Source of the DNA: SABI01 sp963678555
GTDB taxonomy: Bacteria > Spirochaetota > Spirochaetia > Sphaerochaetales > Sphaerochaetaceae
NCBI GenBank assembly: GCA_963678555.2
Contig: CAXXJA010000001.1
Coordinates: 124,001-188,000, forward strand
DNA length: 64,000 nucleotides
Direction: 5' to 3'
The notes beneath the pieces were generated by a model. It saw only the letters and a program-made list of their open reading frames with translations, had not been told where the DNA came from and did not search any database. The position numbers and the translations under genes are program-made. Of this stretch, positions 35,082-44,307 are shown in pieces (position 1 is the first letter of the stretch; every line of letters begins with the position of its first letter).

Positions 35082-35102
35082 TCGCCGGTGATACACCGGC
35101 GA
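35082..35102 (+). promoter_or_regulatory. Second intergenic stem-loop before gguA
   Basis: TCGCCGGTG (35082-35090) pairs with CACCGGCGA (35094-35102) around ATA. It lies 8 nt after the first hairpin and 12 nt before the gguA ribosome site, so the two form a tandem barrier to exonucleases or ribosomes. Confidence 0.7.
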
Positions 35103-35129
35103 GATTCACAGGCGTTAGGAGGTGAATTG

Positions 35130-36656
35130 ATGAGTGATACCTATATACTCGAGATGAAGAACATCACGAAGGAGTTTCCCGGTGTGAAGGCACTTGACCG
35201 GGTGACCTTTTCGGTGACACGGGGAGAGATTCACTGTCTTGTAGGCGAGAACGGTGCAGGTAAATCAACCCTCATGAAGGTCTTGAGCGGTGTGTACCCC
35301 TATGGAACCTATACAGGAGATATCCATTTCAACGGGGAGGTGCAGCAGTACAGGACCATCAGTGATTCCGAGAAAGCCGGTATAGCCATCATCTATCAGG
35401 AGCTTGCGCTCGTGCCCGAGATGTCGGTATATGAGAATATCTTCCTCGGTCACGAGATCGTGAAGAACGGTACCATTGACTGGAACGAGACGATACAGCG
35501 CTCCACGGAACTCCTGAAGCGTGTCGGTCTGAAAATCAACCCGGGGACACTGGTCAAGGAACTCGGAGTCGGAAAGCAGCAGCTTGTCGAAATCGCCAAG
35601 GCCCTGAGCCGGGATGTCAAGGTCCTGATCCTCGATGAACCCACTGCAGCACTCAACGAGGATGACTGTGATAACCTGCTGCAGCTCATTCAGAACCTGA
35701 AACACGAGCAGGGTGTGACCAGTATCATGATCTCTCATAAGCTTAAAGAAGTCATCCGGATAGCTGACACGGTCACCGTTCTGCGTGACGGGCAGACTAT
35801 CTGCACCCTCGATGCCGCCTCCGGAGAGGTGAGTGAGAACATACTGATCAAGCACATGGTGGGTCGTGAGATCAACAATGTGTTTCCTCCCAGGGATCAT
35901 GAAATCTCGGACGAGGTTGTTCTTGAAGTCAGGGACTGGAGTGCGTTCAATGTCCAGAAGGGCAGGAATGATCTTACCGGTGTTTCTTTCAATGTGAAAA
36001 AGGGAGAGATCATCGGTTTCGCGGGTCTGATGGGCTCCGGGAGAACGGAACTGGCACGAAGTATCTTCGGCAATCCCGATAAGTACCGGATCACCGGTCA
36101 AATGCTGATCAACAAGGAGGTGAAGCGGTTCAACCATCCGGGAAAGGCTATCGAAGCAGGTGTCGCCTACGTTTCTGAAGACCGTAAAAAGAACGGGCTG
36201 ATTCTCATACAGGATATCAAGCAGAACATTACCGTAGCGAATCTGAGGGAGATTTCCCACCGTTCGATCGTCGATGATAATTCCGAGGTGAAAGTCGCTA
36301 CCGAATACCGGGAGGCGATCAACATCAAAACGCCATCGCTCGAACAGCAGGTCCTGAAACTGTCGGGAGGAAATCAGCAGAAGGTGCAGATCGCAAAATG
36401 GCTTTTTGCAAAGCCGCACGTGCTTATCCTGGATGAGCCGACCCGCGGAATAGATGTCGGTGCGAAGTACGAGATCTACACCATCATGAACAAGCTCGTT
36501 GAAGAGGGGATGAGTATCATCATGATCTCATCAGAGCTCCCTGAGGTCCTGGGAATGAGCGACAGGGTCTATGTCGTGTCGGAAGGACGAATCACCGGTG
36601 AGCTGCCGATTGAAGAGGCGACTCAGGAAAAGATCATGCAGCTGGCAACGAACTGA
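35130..36656 (+). CDS. gguA: Monosaccharide ABC transporter ATP-binding protein, duplicated ATPase
   Basis: 508 residues from ATG 35130 (AGGAGG 7 nt upstream). Two fused nucleotide-binding domains, as in MglA/XylG. The first has Walker A GENGAGKSTLMKVL, a GVGKQQLVEIAKAL signature and LILDEPTAALN. The second has GLMGSGRTELARSI in the Walker A place, SGGNQQKVQIAKWL and LILDEPTRGIDVG. The second Walker A lacks the usual lysine, normal for this subfamily. It energises uptake through GguB for the ChvE-like protein. Confidence 0.94.
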   Translation: MSDTYILEMKNITKEFPGVKALDRVTFSVTRGEIHCLVGENGAGKSTLMKVLSGVYPYGTYTGDIHFNGEVQQYRTISDSEKAGIAIIYQELALVPEMSVYENIFLGHEIVKNGTIDWNETIQRSTELLKRVGLKINPGTLVKELGVGKQQLVEIAKALSRDVKVLILDEPTAALNEDDCDNLLQLIQNLKHEQGVTSIMISHKLKEVIRIADTVTVLRDGQTICTLDAASGEVSENILIKHMVGREINNVFPPRDHEISDEVVLEVRDWSAFNVQKGRNDLTGVSFNVKKGEIIGFAGLMGSGRTELARSIFGNPDKYRITGQMLINKEVKRFNHPGKAIEAGVAYVSEDRKKNGLILIQDIKQNITVANLREISHRSIVDDNSEVKVATEYREAINIKTPSLEQQVLKLSGGNQQKVQIAKWLFAKPHVLILDEPTRGIDVGAKYEIYTIMNKLVEEGMSIIMISSELPEVLGMSDRVYVVSEGRITGELPIEEATQEKIMQLATN

Positions 36657-36675
36657 GAGAAGGAAGGTATAAGAG

Positions 36676-37863
36676 ATGATATTCAATGAATTGAAAACTG
36701 AACTGAGAAAGCATATTCGTGACTACGGGATGTATATCGCATTGTTTGTGATATTCATCATATTCGGGATTATGACCGACGGAGTATTTCTCTCTCCCCG
36801 GAACATATCCAACCTTCTGAATCAGACCGGGTACCTCGCTGTCCTGGCTATCGGAGTCACTCTGGTCATCGTTATCAGGCACATAGACCTTTCCATCGGG
36901 TTTCTCTCGGGGTTTCTCGGAGCGATCTCGGCGATTCTGATGGTCTTCGCGAATATCCCCGTATTCGTTGTGATACCTGTGGTCCTCTTCCTTGGCGTGC
37001 TTGCCGGACTGCTTACCGCCTATCCGGTAGCAAAACTCGGTATTCCTGCCTTCGTAGCATCGCTGGCAGGCTGGCTGATATATCGTGGTGCGCTTCTTCT
37101 CTCCACGCTGAAGACCGGAACCATCATTATTCCGAACAAGACCTTCAATGCTCTGGGAAACGGTTTTATTCCCGATCTGTTTGCCTCGGAGAGTTTCCTT
37201 CCCGGAATTCATAAGCTTACTCTCCTGATAGGTATCATAGCTATTGTTCTGTTCATCATGATGAGGACAAAGGCGCGCCGGATGAAGGTAGCCTACGGCT
37301 TTGAAGTGGTCTCCCAGTCTCTCTATACCCTCCAGATGGCATTCTTTGCCCTTATGATAGCGGTAGTGACATGGATACTCGCAGGGTACAACGGAATTTC
37401 CTGGACACTTGTCATTGTTCTCATCGTTGTTGCGATCTACAGCTTCGTGACGAAGAAGACCGTCCTCGGCCGTCATATCTATGCAGTTGGAGGGAATCCT
37501 GAAGCAGCTGAACTCTCCGGAATCAATGTTGAGAAAATCACCTTCATCGTCTTTGGTTCGATGGGTATGCTCAGTGCGCTGTCGGGCATGCTGTTTGCCA
37601 GTCGTCTTCAGTCGGCAACAACCACGGCCGGAACGCTGTTCGAACTTGATGCGATCGCTGCCGCCTATATCGGTGGTGTATCCGCCGCCGGAGGTGTCGG
37701 TTCTGTTGTGAGCTCGCTTATCGGAGCCATTGTGTACACCTCTCTGACCTCAGGCATGAACCTGATGGGAATCGATATCTCTTCCCAGTATATCGTGCGC
37801 GGTATCGTCCTTGCCCTGGCGGTTATCTTCGATGTGACCACACGGAAGATCGGCACCAAATAA
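36676..37863 (+). CDS. gguB: Monosaccharide ABC transporter permease
   Basis: 395 residues with about ten hydrophobic segments (BPD_transp_2 family). The sequence IRDYGMYIALF...TDGVFLSPRNISNLLNQTGYLAVLAIGVTLVIVIRHIDLSIGFLSGFLGAISAILMV and the late VLGRHIYAVGGNPEAAELSGINVEKI are characteristic of GguB/XylH-type permeases. It begins 20 nt after the gguA stop with GGAAGG upstream. A terminator follows at 37889-37913, closing the operon. Confidence 0.93.
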   Translation: MIFNELKTELRKHIRDYGMYIALFVIFIIFGIMTDGVFLSPRNISNLLNQTGYLAVLAIGVTLVIVIRHIDLSIGFLSGFLGAISAILMVFANIPVFVVIPVVLFLGVLAGLLTAYPVAKLGIPAFVASLAGWLIYRGALLLSTLKTGTIIIPNKTFNALGNGFIPDLFASESFLPGIHKLTLLIGIIAIVLFIMMRTKARRMKVAYGFEVVSQSLYTLQMAFFALMIAVVTWILAGYNGISWTLVIVLIVVAIYSFVTKKTVLGRHIYAVGGNPEAAELSGINVEKITFIVFGSMGMLSALSGMLFASRLQSATTTAGTLFELDAIAAAYIGGVSAAGGVGSVVSSLIGAIVYTSLTSGMNLMGIDISSQYIVRGIVLALAVIFDVTTRKIGTK

Positions 37864-37888
37864 GACTCAGCCTTGATGCGTTCAGGAG

Positions 37889-37913
37889 GCGGCCGGTGAC
37901 GGCCGCTTCTTCT
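37889..37913 (+). terminator. Intrinsic terminator of chvE-gguAB
   Basis: GCGGCCG (37889-37895) pairs with CGGCCGC (37900-37906) around GTGA, followed by TTCTTCT. It lies 26 nt after the gguB stop. Confidence 0.75.
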
Positions 37914-37927
37914 ATCAGGAGAGGCGG

Positions 37928-38824
37928 TCAGATCATCATGTTCCTGTTCTCACGGGTGAACAGCTGTTCGAGTTTCTCTTCCCTGACCAGCTGCGCAAGA
38001 TCCTCATCCGAGTAGATCGCATGAGCTGCCGCCGCCTTAAGCACCAGGGGGAGGAGTGTTGTGTCACCCACGGTGTTGAGAAAGATACCGGGATGAGCGA
38101 GCACCCATGACACACTCATCGCAATAGCTTCCTCCCTCTCCAGCGGGGCATACCAGGTGTTGTACGAGGTATCCAGCGGGGTCCTTACCCTTCTTGCCAG
38201 GCTCTTGATCGTCTGTACCGCAACGTTTCTCTGTTCACACACAGTGAGCAGTTCCTTCACATCCGCAGCATAGACGGGATCCTGCATCATCATGTAGTTG
38301 TAGGGAAGGAGAACAGAGTCAAAGGGGAATCGTTGCAGGCTTCTGATGTGCATCCGGGCAGTCTGAATACCATGTCCGGTTACACCGATGTGGGAGATCA
38401 TTCCCTGCTCCTTCGCTTCAACGGCTGCTTCGAGAACTCCGTTCGGTCCCATAGCGGTCTGCCACTCATCCTCCTCGACCAGACAGTGCATCTGCCAGAG
38501 GTCGATATGGTCACTCTGGAGGCGTTCAAGTGATTCGTTGAGTTCTCTCCAGGCTCCTTCACGGGTGCGTTCGCCGGTTTTGGATGCCAGAAAATAGCTG
38601 TCACGTGCATGCTGCATCCACGGACCGAGACGGACCTCGGCTTCGCCGTAGCTCCGTGCAGTGTCAATATGGTTTATCCCGTATTCATTGATCAGTTCCA
38701 TGGTACGGTCTGCTTCATCCTGACTGACTGAAGCGAGTGAGGCCGCACCGAAAATCGTACGGGTACTGAGGTGACCGGTGTTGCCGAACAGCATCTTCGG
38801 TATGTTCTTGTTTTCGTGTTCCAT
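37928..38824 (-). CDS. Aldo/keto reductase
   Basis: 298 residues. Catalytic tetrad positions are recognisable: D and Y in NHIDTARSYGEAEVRLG, K in FLASKTGERT and H in IDLWQMHCLVEE. The barrel strands GMISHIGVTGH and the C-terminal AMSVSWVLAHPGIFLNTVGDTTLLP follow the family pattern. No ribosome site precedes the ATG at 38824 or the internal ATG at residue 11, so the start is uncertain. It stands alone, convergent with gguB. The substrate is unknown. Confidence 0.85.
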   Translation of the reverse strand: MEHENKNIPKMLFGNTGHLSTRTIFGAASLASVSQDEADRTMELINEYGINHIDTARSYGEAEVRLGPWMQHARDSYFLASKTGERTREGAWRELNESLERLQSDHIDLWQMHCLVEEDEWQTAMGPNGVLEAAVEAKEQGMISHIGVTGHGIQTARMHIRSLQRFPFDSVLLPYNYMMMQDPVYAADVKELLTVCEQRNVAVQTIKSLARRVRTPLDTSYNTWYAPLEREEAIAMSVSWVLAHPGIFLNTVGDTTLLPLVLKAAAAHAIYSDEDLAQLVREEKLEQLFTRENRNMMI

Positions 38825-38883
38825 GAGAGTATCGTACCACAGGAGAGCCGGCTGTTAAAGAAGTACTTCTCAGCCGGGTGGTC

Positions 38884-40365
38884 TCAGACGCCAGCCAGCC
38901 TGTCCTGTGACCACTGATAGAGGTTCCGATACTCCTGTGCTGAGCCTTCCCATGAGAAGCGGCGGCTCATCGCCTCCACCCTCATCTTCTGGATATGGTC
39001 GGGCCTGTCAAACCACGTGCTCACTGCCCAGCCGACCGTGTAGTAGATACTATCCGGTGTCAGGTCATCAAACAGGAAGCCGGTGCCGCTGCCGGTTTGT
39101 TCGTTGTACTGCTCCACCGTGTCTGCAAGCCCTCCGGTCCGCCTCACGATCGGGAGGGTGCCGTAGCGCAGCGAGTAGAGCTGATTGAGACCGCAGGGTT
39201 CGTACCTGCTCGGCATCAGGAAGAAATCGGAGGCTCCCTCGATGAGGTGTGCAAGACGGTTCGAGTAGGTGATGTAGCTCTTTAAATTTGAACAGGAACG
39301 CTCAAGATTGAGCAGTTCATCCTCGCACCACCGTTCTCCGGTACCGAGGATGATGAACTGAACAACCATATCATTGAGGATATCATAGAGTCTTCCAAAT
39401 GCCGGACCGCACAGTTCTCCGAAACCCTTCTGGTCTACCAGCCGGCTCACAATACCGACGAGGGGAATGTCCGGGTTCACCTCGAGACCTGCTTCCTCCT
39501 GCACTCTCATCTTCAGTGCTGTTTTGGTTTTCAGCGTGTCTGATGAGTAGTTGGACGGCGCGAGGAAGGGGTCCCTCTCGGGGTTCCATTCATCGTAGTC
39601 CATACCGTTTATGATCCCGAACAGGTCGTGTTCACGGTATCTGAGAGATCCGTCAAGGGAGTACCCGAAAGCGGGAGTCTTGATCTCCCCGGCATAGGTG
39701 GGGGAGACGGTGGAGACGATGTGGGCATTCTCGATTCCCATTTTCAGGTAGTTGATATCACCCATATGCGTACCGTGATGTTCAGCTATCTCATCAAGAG
39801 AGAGTGGGAGCGCCTGCGCCATCTCAGTGCCGTAGTTCCCCTGATACCCGAGGTTGTGGATCGTCATGATGCTGCTTGTCCTGTGAAACCGGTCATAACG
39901 CTCTCTTACTTTGAGAAGCAGTGGAACAGGACCGCTCGGCCAGTCATGACAGTGCAGCACATCAGGAATCCAGTCAAGTTTCCTGCAGAGTTCGAAACTT
40001 GCGACAGAGAGAAACGCGAACCGTTGAGGGTTGTCATCAAATGAAGTGTCCGGACTCGGCCCGTATATACCGCTCCTTCCGTAATAGTGTTCATGATCGA
40101 TGAAATAGACAGGGACCTCAGAGTTCGGGATCGTCGTCCTCACTATTCTGCACCACTGCTCTCCGAAGCCCATGTGGACACACATTGATCCCAGGTCTTC
40201 CATTCCCTCGGTCGGTATCGAGTAGTAGCGGGGCATGACAATCCTGACATCGTCGCCCTGATTTTTTAATTCCACGCTCAGAGCGCCGACCACATCTGCG
40301 AGCCCGCCGGATTTGGCGAACGGGACCGACTCACTGGTCACCATAAGGATTCTGCGTGTTCTCAC
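38884..40365 (-). CDS. glgA: Glycogen synthase (ADP/UDP-glucose starch synthase type, GT5)
   Basis: 493 residues from GTG 40365, chosen because AAGGAG lies 7 nt upstream; longer ATG starts lack such a site. N-terminal ILMVTSESVPFAKSGGLADVVGAL holds the nucleotide-sugar lysine motif KSGGL; further marks are HCHDWPSGPVPLLL, MTIHNLGYQGNYG, GIVSRLVDQKGF and FFLMPSRYEPCGLNQLYSLRYGTLPIVRRTGGLADTV with the retaining-GT glutamate region. It elongates alpha-1,4-glucan in the cytoplasm. Other glycogen genes are not adjacent. Confidence 0.94.
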   Translation of the reverse strand: MRTRRILMVTSESVPFAKSGGLADVVGALSVELKNQGDDVRIVMPRYYSIPTEGMEDLGSMCVHMGFGEQWCRIVRTTIPNSEVPVYFIDHEHYYGRSGIYGPSPDTSFDDNPQRFAFLSVASFELCRKLDWIPDVLHCHDWPSGPVPLLLKVRERYDRFHRTSSIMTIHNLGYQGNYGTEMAQALPLSLDEIAEHHGTHMGDINYLKMGIENAHIVSTVSPTYAGEIKTPAFGYSLDGSLRYREHDLFGIINGMDYDEWNPERDPFLAPSNYSSDTLKTKTALKMRVQEEAGLEVNPDIPLVGIVSRLVDQKGFGELCGPAFGRLYDILNDMVVQFIILGTGERWCEDELLNLERSCSNLKSYITYSNRLAHLIEGASDFFLMPSRYEPCGLNQLYSLRYGTLPIVRRTGGLADTVEQYNEQTGSGTGFLFDDLTPDSIYYTVGWAVSTWFDRPDHIQKMRVEAMSRRFSWEGSAQEYRNLYQWSQDRLAGV

Positions 40366-40502
40366 CTCTGTTCTCCTTGCTGCTGTCATTCTATGAGTGT
40401 TCACGGGAAAACTCAACAGTATCTTCACGGTTATTTCTTTCCCTAAACGGGAACCTTGAGTATATTGGTGGGACAATACCATACGATAAGGAGTACATGA
40501 CA

Positions 40503-40679
40503 ATGGAAACAACAGAAGCAATTCTTGCAGCCATGAGAGAAGCCGGAGAGCCGATGAGCGCCGGACAGATTGCCGATGCTACCGGAATAGACCGCAAGGA
40601 GATAGACAAGGCCATGAAGACGATGAAAAAGGATGAATCAATCGTATCTCCGAAGCGATGTTACTGGCAGCCGAAATAG
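40503..40679 (+). CDS. Small winged-helix DNA-binding-like protein
   Basis: 58 residues. The ATG at 40503 lies 9 nt after AAGGAG; the ATG at 40497 is too close to it. The whole chain is one winged helix-turn-helix: ETTEAILAAMREAGEPMSAGQIADATGIDRKEIDKAMKTMKKDESIVSPKRCYWQPK, shown here in parts: helix 1 (EAILAAMREAG), MSAGQIADATG, recognition helix (DRKEIDKAMKTMKK) and wing (IVSPKRCYWQP). Such stand-alone proteins are common in spirochaetes and other anaerobes, with unknown targets. A strong terminator follows, so it is a single-gene unit. Confidence 0.8.
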   Translation: METTEAILAAMREAGEPMSAGQIADATGIDRKEIDKAMKTMKKDESIVSPKRCYWQPK

Positions 40680-40687
40680 GGATATGG

Positions 40688-40738
40688 TGCACTGAAAGCA
40701 CAAATGTGCGATCAGTGCAAGATTTCTTTCTTTTTTTC
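40688..40738 (+). terminator. Intrinsic terminator after the small winged-helix gene
   Basis: TGCACTGA pairs with TCAGTGCA (40688-40695 with 40712-40719), with an inner GCAC/GTGC helix, followed by a T-rich tract to 40738. Confidence 0.8.
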
Positions 40739-40783
40739 TCAGTTCTGCTAGGCGATGGGGTACCTTCGTGCTAGCATGGAACC

Positions 40784-42622
40784 ATGCCGGATACGGGAAA
40801 AACAACAAGCTCTTTACCTCTTGTACTTTCATTCCTTACGCTTCTTCTCGTTCTCTTTCTCAGCACGATCTCGGTTCCGCAGGTGAAGTCCGAGATATCG
40901 GTGCAGGAGGGGAGGGCTACCCTTGCCACGCTGTCCGAGGAACCGTACTTCCTTGCTCTCAACGGAGATTGGGAACTGATACGGGACGGGGTGCGAACCC
41001 TGCAGAAGGTGCCCTCGGTCGCATGGGAGAACGGAACGGGCACCTATCGGCTTCTCCTCGATGTCTCACCTGCTGATGCGGGTATTCCACTTCAACTCTA
41101 TACGAAAAATACGGGTACAAGCAGTGAACTTCATGTGAACGGGAAGCTGATCGGTTCACAGGGAGTCTACGCTGAGGACCCCGAGAAGGCACTTCCTTCA
41201 GCCCGCCCTGAGGTATATACGTTTTCACTCAAGGCTGGTGAGAATCTCATCGAGTTCAAGGTGAGCAACTTCACCCATCCGCGGGCAGGGCTCTGGGAAC
41301 GGGTGCTTATTGCACGGGCTCCGGTCCTCACCAACCGGCTGAATCTGAACCTTGCCATCGAGTTCATTCTCATCGGGGTCCTGACGTTCATCGTCGTGTT
41401 TATGAGCATTCTTGCTGTTCAGCTGAGGGAGTACCATCTCTTTTATTTCGCATCAGCCGCCGTTTCGGTCGTTTTCGGTACCTTCCTGTACAATTCCTAC
41501 CCGATTTACCAGATTTTTCCGCAGATCGACTTCATTCTTGTCAAAAAGGGCACGTTTTTCTTCTTCTACCTCAGCAACGCCTTCATCTTCAACTCTATCA
41601 TTCACGATATCAGGCCGTATGAGAAGAACCGGTTCATTCAGGCCTTCCATTATCTGTTCCTGCTGCTTGCCGTCCTGGCAGTGGCTCTTCCCTATAAGAT
41701 GGTATACCAGCTCAGCGTGGCAGCCACACCCCTTTCCGTATTCGTGTTCACCTATTTCCTCTATCTTCAGTACTCTGCGCTGTTCTCCTATCCCTCCCAG
41801 CGGTCTTTCTTCTGGAATGTGCCGCGTATCCTCATCCTTTCAGTGGTACTGTACGGGCTGATTCATGATCTCGTATTCTATCTCAGCGGGCAGTATGAGG
41901 AGACGGTGCTTCAGCTGCTATCCAGTATCTATTCGATCGGCTACTCACTGCTGATTGTCAGAAATCTTCTGGAGAACAGAAACCGGCTCGAAGAGGCAAA
42001 GAGTCTGATCATCAGCACGGCGGATGATACGAGGAATAAGATACGCGACAATCTCCACGACGGACTCGGTCAGCTCACGCACGGTATGGCGTATCTTATC
42101 GAGTCTCTGGGAAGCGGACACCTGCAGGACGGGAAGACCCTGGCACTGCTGCAGGAGACCTCGGAACGGATCAATGAGGAACTGCGGCATGTGATCGATA
42201 ACCTGGGGCCTTCACGTCTCAACAGACTCGGGCTGCAGGGTGCGATTGAGCAGATGGCTCATCGAAATCAGGAGATTTACGGGATTATGATTCTGTGCGA
42301 TGTCAAGGTTGGAACGGTTCAGGGATGGAACCCTGTCACCGAACAGATCTACCTGATCGTCAACGAAGCCCTTACGAATGCGATCAAGCATGCTTCTCCA
42401 GATTTCATCCGGATCGAACTCTCAAAGAGGTCCGGACGGTTCTTCCTGAAGATCAGTAACAACGGGGTTAAAGCTTCGGGAGCTGTCTTTGACAAAGCGA
42501 AAGGTCACGGGATCGACATCATGCGGTACAGAGTTGAGAATCTCGGAGGTGTCTTCGATGCCGGCAGCCGTTCAGGCGGTCTGTTCACCATAACTGCCGA
42601 GATTCCTGAAGCGCGTACCTGA
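40784..42622 (+). CDS. Orphan sensor histidine kinase, 7TMR-DISM with NarX/DesK-type kinase domain
   Basis: 612 residues. After an N-terminal anchor (VLSFLTLLLVLFLSTISV) comes an extracytoplasmic jelly-roll sensor with galactose-binding-like pattern (GDWELIRDG..., SELHVNGKLIGSQG..., AGENLIEFKVSNF), then seven hydrophobic helices (about residues 185-395), a short coiled coil, HisKA_3 with H425 in KIRDNLHDGLGQLTHGM, and a HATPase domain (IVNEALTNAIKHA, KGHGIDIMRYRVENLGG). No response regulator is next to it. Its partner should be a LuxR/NarL-type regulator elsewhere. No clear ribosome site is seen before the ATG. Confidence 0.9.
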   Translation: MPDTGKTTSSLPLVLSFLTLLLVLFLSTISVPQVKSEISVQEGRATLATLSEEPYFLALNGDWELIRDGVRTLQKVPSVAWENGTGTYRLLLDVSPADAGIPLQLYTKNTGTSSELHVNGKLIGSQGVYAEDPEKALPSARPEVYTFSLKAGENLIEFKVSNFTHPRAGLWERVLIARAPVLTNRLNLNLAIEFILIGVLTFIVVFMSILAVQLREYHLFYFASAAVSVVFGTFLYNSYPIYQIFPQIDFILVKKGTFFFFYLSNAFIFNSIIHDIRPYEKNRFIQAFHYLFLLLAVLAVALPYKMVYQLSVAATPLSVFVFTYFLYLQYSALFSYPSQRSFFWNVPRILILSVVLYGLIHDLVFYLSGQYEETVLQLLSSIYSIGYSLLIVRNLLENRNRLEEAKSLIISTADDTRNKIRDNLHDGLGQLTHGMAYLIESLGSGHLQDGKTLALLQETSERINEELRHVIDNLGPSRLNRLGLQGAIEQMAHRNQEIYGIMILCDVKVGTVQGWNPVTEQIYLIVNEALTNAIKHASPDFIRIELSKRSGRFFLKISNNGVKASGAVFDKAKGHGIDIMRYRVENLGGVFDAGSRSGGLFTITAEIPEART

Positions 42623-42789
42623 ACAGCACCATCCTGGAGTCTTTTCTCGAGCTGATATCCCTTCTCTCGCGGCCTAGCTGTCACCGGCGCAGGATATTTC
42701 TTTCACGGTGATATTCCCTTGAGAGGCGAAAAACGCAGAACTGCAGGGAGGATCGGGACTGCTACCAGTACAGTTCGCGTTTCCGGAAC

Positions 42790-44289
42790 TCAGCCCCGTA
42801 TATTCCAGAAGGCGAGACGGCTGTGACTGGTAATGTCGACTCCCAGCTGGTGGAGGACCTCTTCCTCCTTGCCGGCGATTTCACTCACAGCAGGTTGTTC
42901 GTTTCCCCAATGGACAAGGGATACGTTCCGCACGATACCGATGATATCCTGCGGGAGGAAGGTGTCTGAGAGATGTCTTGTCTCCAGCGCCCTGATCAGT
43001 GATGAGAACAGGAGAAGACTGATATGGTTCAGAAAGCTCCAGGCGGCCATCTCCTCGTGTGTCTGCTGATAGCAGACACCCAGCTGTACCGTGTTGCTCA
43101 GGTAGGCATATGCGTGCTCTATCTTCTCTTTGACACGATAGGAGTGATAGATCTCTTCCGGTGTCGTATCGATGCTGCTGAACAGACTGAACATCCCGTC
43201 TCTGGTACGTGCTTCAAAAGCCTTTCGTGAATGTCCTCCGTAGTCGTGAGCGAGTCGCTGCAGGTAGAGCTTCTCCTTCTGCCGCTTCTTCGCTTCATCC
43301 TGGTAGATATAGATGCAGTGTCCTGCATCATCGCGTTTCTTCGAGTACCAGATGATCCGCTCATTGTGCAGGAAATACCCGTCAAACTTCTCGGTTCCCG
43401 GATGCTTGGCAAACTGTTCGTCTATCAGCGGTGTGAGATGATTCAGGGGAAGGATGTAGGAGATGCCGTTCTCATCGAGATGGTGCGTATTCTTCATTGA
43501 GTAGAACCCGGGATTCCCGAGAATCGTGATCTCATCCACCTGTGAGGTCCTGCATGCCCGTACCCATGAGTCCCTGTCGGGAACCTTTTTCGGTAGAATA
43601 TGGTAGGAGAGGGGTGTGTAGCCTGCTCCTGAAAAGAGGTAGAGGGTCGGGATGCTGGTGGACTGTACGCTGCACTGCCCCTTCGCCCGGGGACCCGAGG
43701 CAGAAGAACCTGAAGAGAAGAGGGACGAGCCCTCGAACAGGTAGGCTCTCCCGGTTACCCCGGTTGCGCACTGAGAGCGTATGTAGGCATCAATCCTGTG
43801 ACCCTGAGAACCGAGAGTCTTCATAAAGGAGCGGAACCCGCGCTGACCGAGGGTCAGGCTGGGGTAGAGCTGCTTGAAGATCGATCGTTCGAACATCCTC
43901 TTTGCATCTCCTGACCGGCAGTGGTGTGCGAGTCTCAGCATCGAAAGGGTATAGATCGTCCGGTAATGGTCGGGAAACTGCTGCTGCAGTGACGAGAGAA
44001 CCACCCCGCGGTCAAGCTGGGCGAACAGTTCGTATATACCGTACTCGGTGAGACGGGGAGACTGCTGCGTGTTCATGATGCTTTTCCCGTAGGTGTTGGG
44101 TATAAAGCCCTGTTCGGCAGTGATCTTTCCGATTGCCCGACCGGTCTTCTTACGCGCTCCTTTCCTGTCCGCATCGTATACCGAGTAGGTGCGGTACACG
44201 TAATAATAACGACCGCCTTTCACCGCGTGTATCTCACACGAGCCGAAACCTGTCGGTTTGAACTTCCGTATATGAGGGGGGACTGCCAT
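42790..44289 (-). CDS. IS1634/IS4-like transposase relative with altered catalytic residues
   Basis: 499 residues from ATG 44289 (AAGGAG 6 nt upstream). The N-terminal region has a beta-rich YYYVYRTYSVYDADRKGARKKTGRAIGKI typical of IS1634-type transposases. The RNase-H-like core is recognisable, but the first aspartate position reads YLFEGSSLFSSG (E for D) and the second reads ITILGNPGFYSMKN, where DRGFYS is usual (N for D). The terminal glutamate of YRVKEKIEHAYAYL is kept. No terminal inverted repeats or target duplications were found around it, and the frame is intact. It may be a domesticated or inactive transposase. A dyad at 44308-44329 lies right upstream. Confidence 0.75.
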   Translation of the reverse strand: MAVPPHIRKFKPTGFGSCEIHAVKGGRYYYVYRTYSVYDADRKGARKKTGRAIGKITAEQGFIPNTYGKSIMNTQQSPRLTEYGIYELFAQLDRGVVLSSLQQQFPDHYRTIYTLSMLRLAHHCRSGDAKRMFERSIFKQLYPSLTLGQRGFRSFMKTLGSQGHRIDAYIRSQCATGVTGRAYLFEGSSLFSSGSSASGPRAKGQCSVQSTSIPTLYLFSGAGYTPLSYHILPKKVPDRDSWVRACRTSQVDEITILGNPGFYSMKNTHHLDENGISYILPLNHLTPLIDEQFAKHPGTEKFDGYFLHNERIIWYSKKRDDAGHCIYIYQDEAKKRQKEKLYLQRLAHDYGGHSRKAFEARTRDGMFSLFSSIDTTPEEIYHSYRVKEKIEHAYAYLSNTVQLGVCYQQTHEEMAAWSFLNHISLLLFSSLIRALETRHLSDTFLPQDIIGIVRNVSLVHWGNEQPAVSEIAGKEEEVLHQLGVDITSHSRLAFWNIRG

Positions 44290-44307
44290 GCCTGACTCCT
44301 TTTCTGT

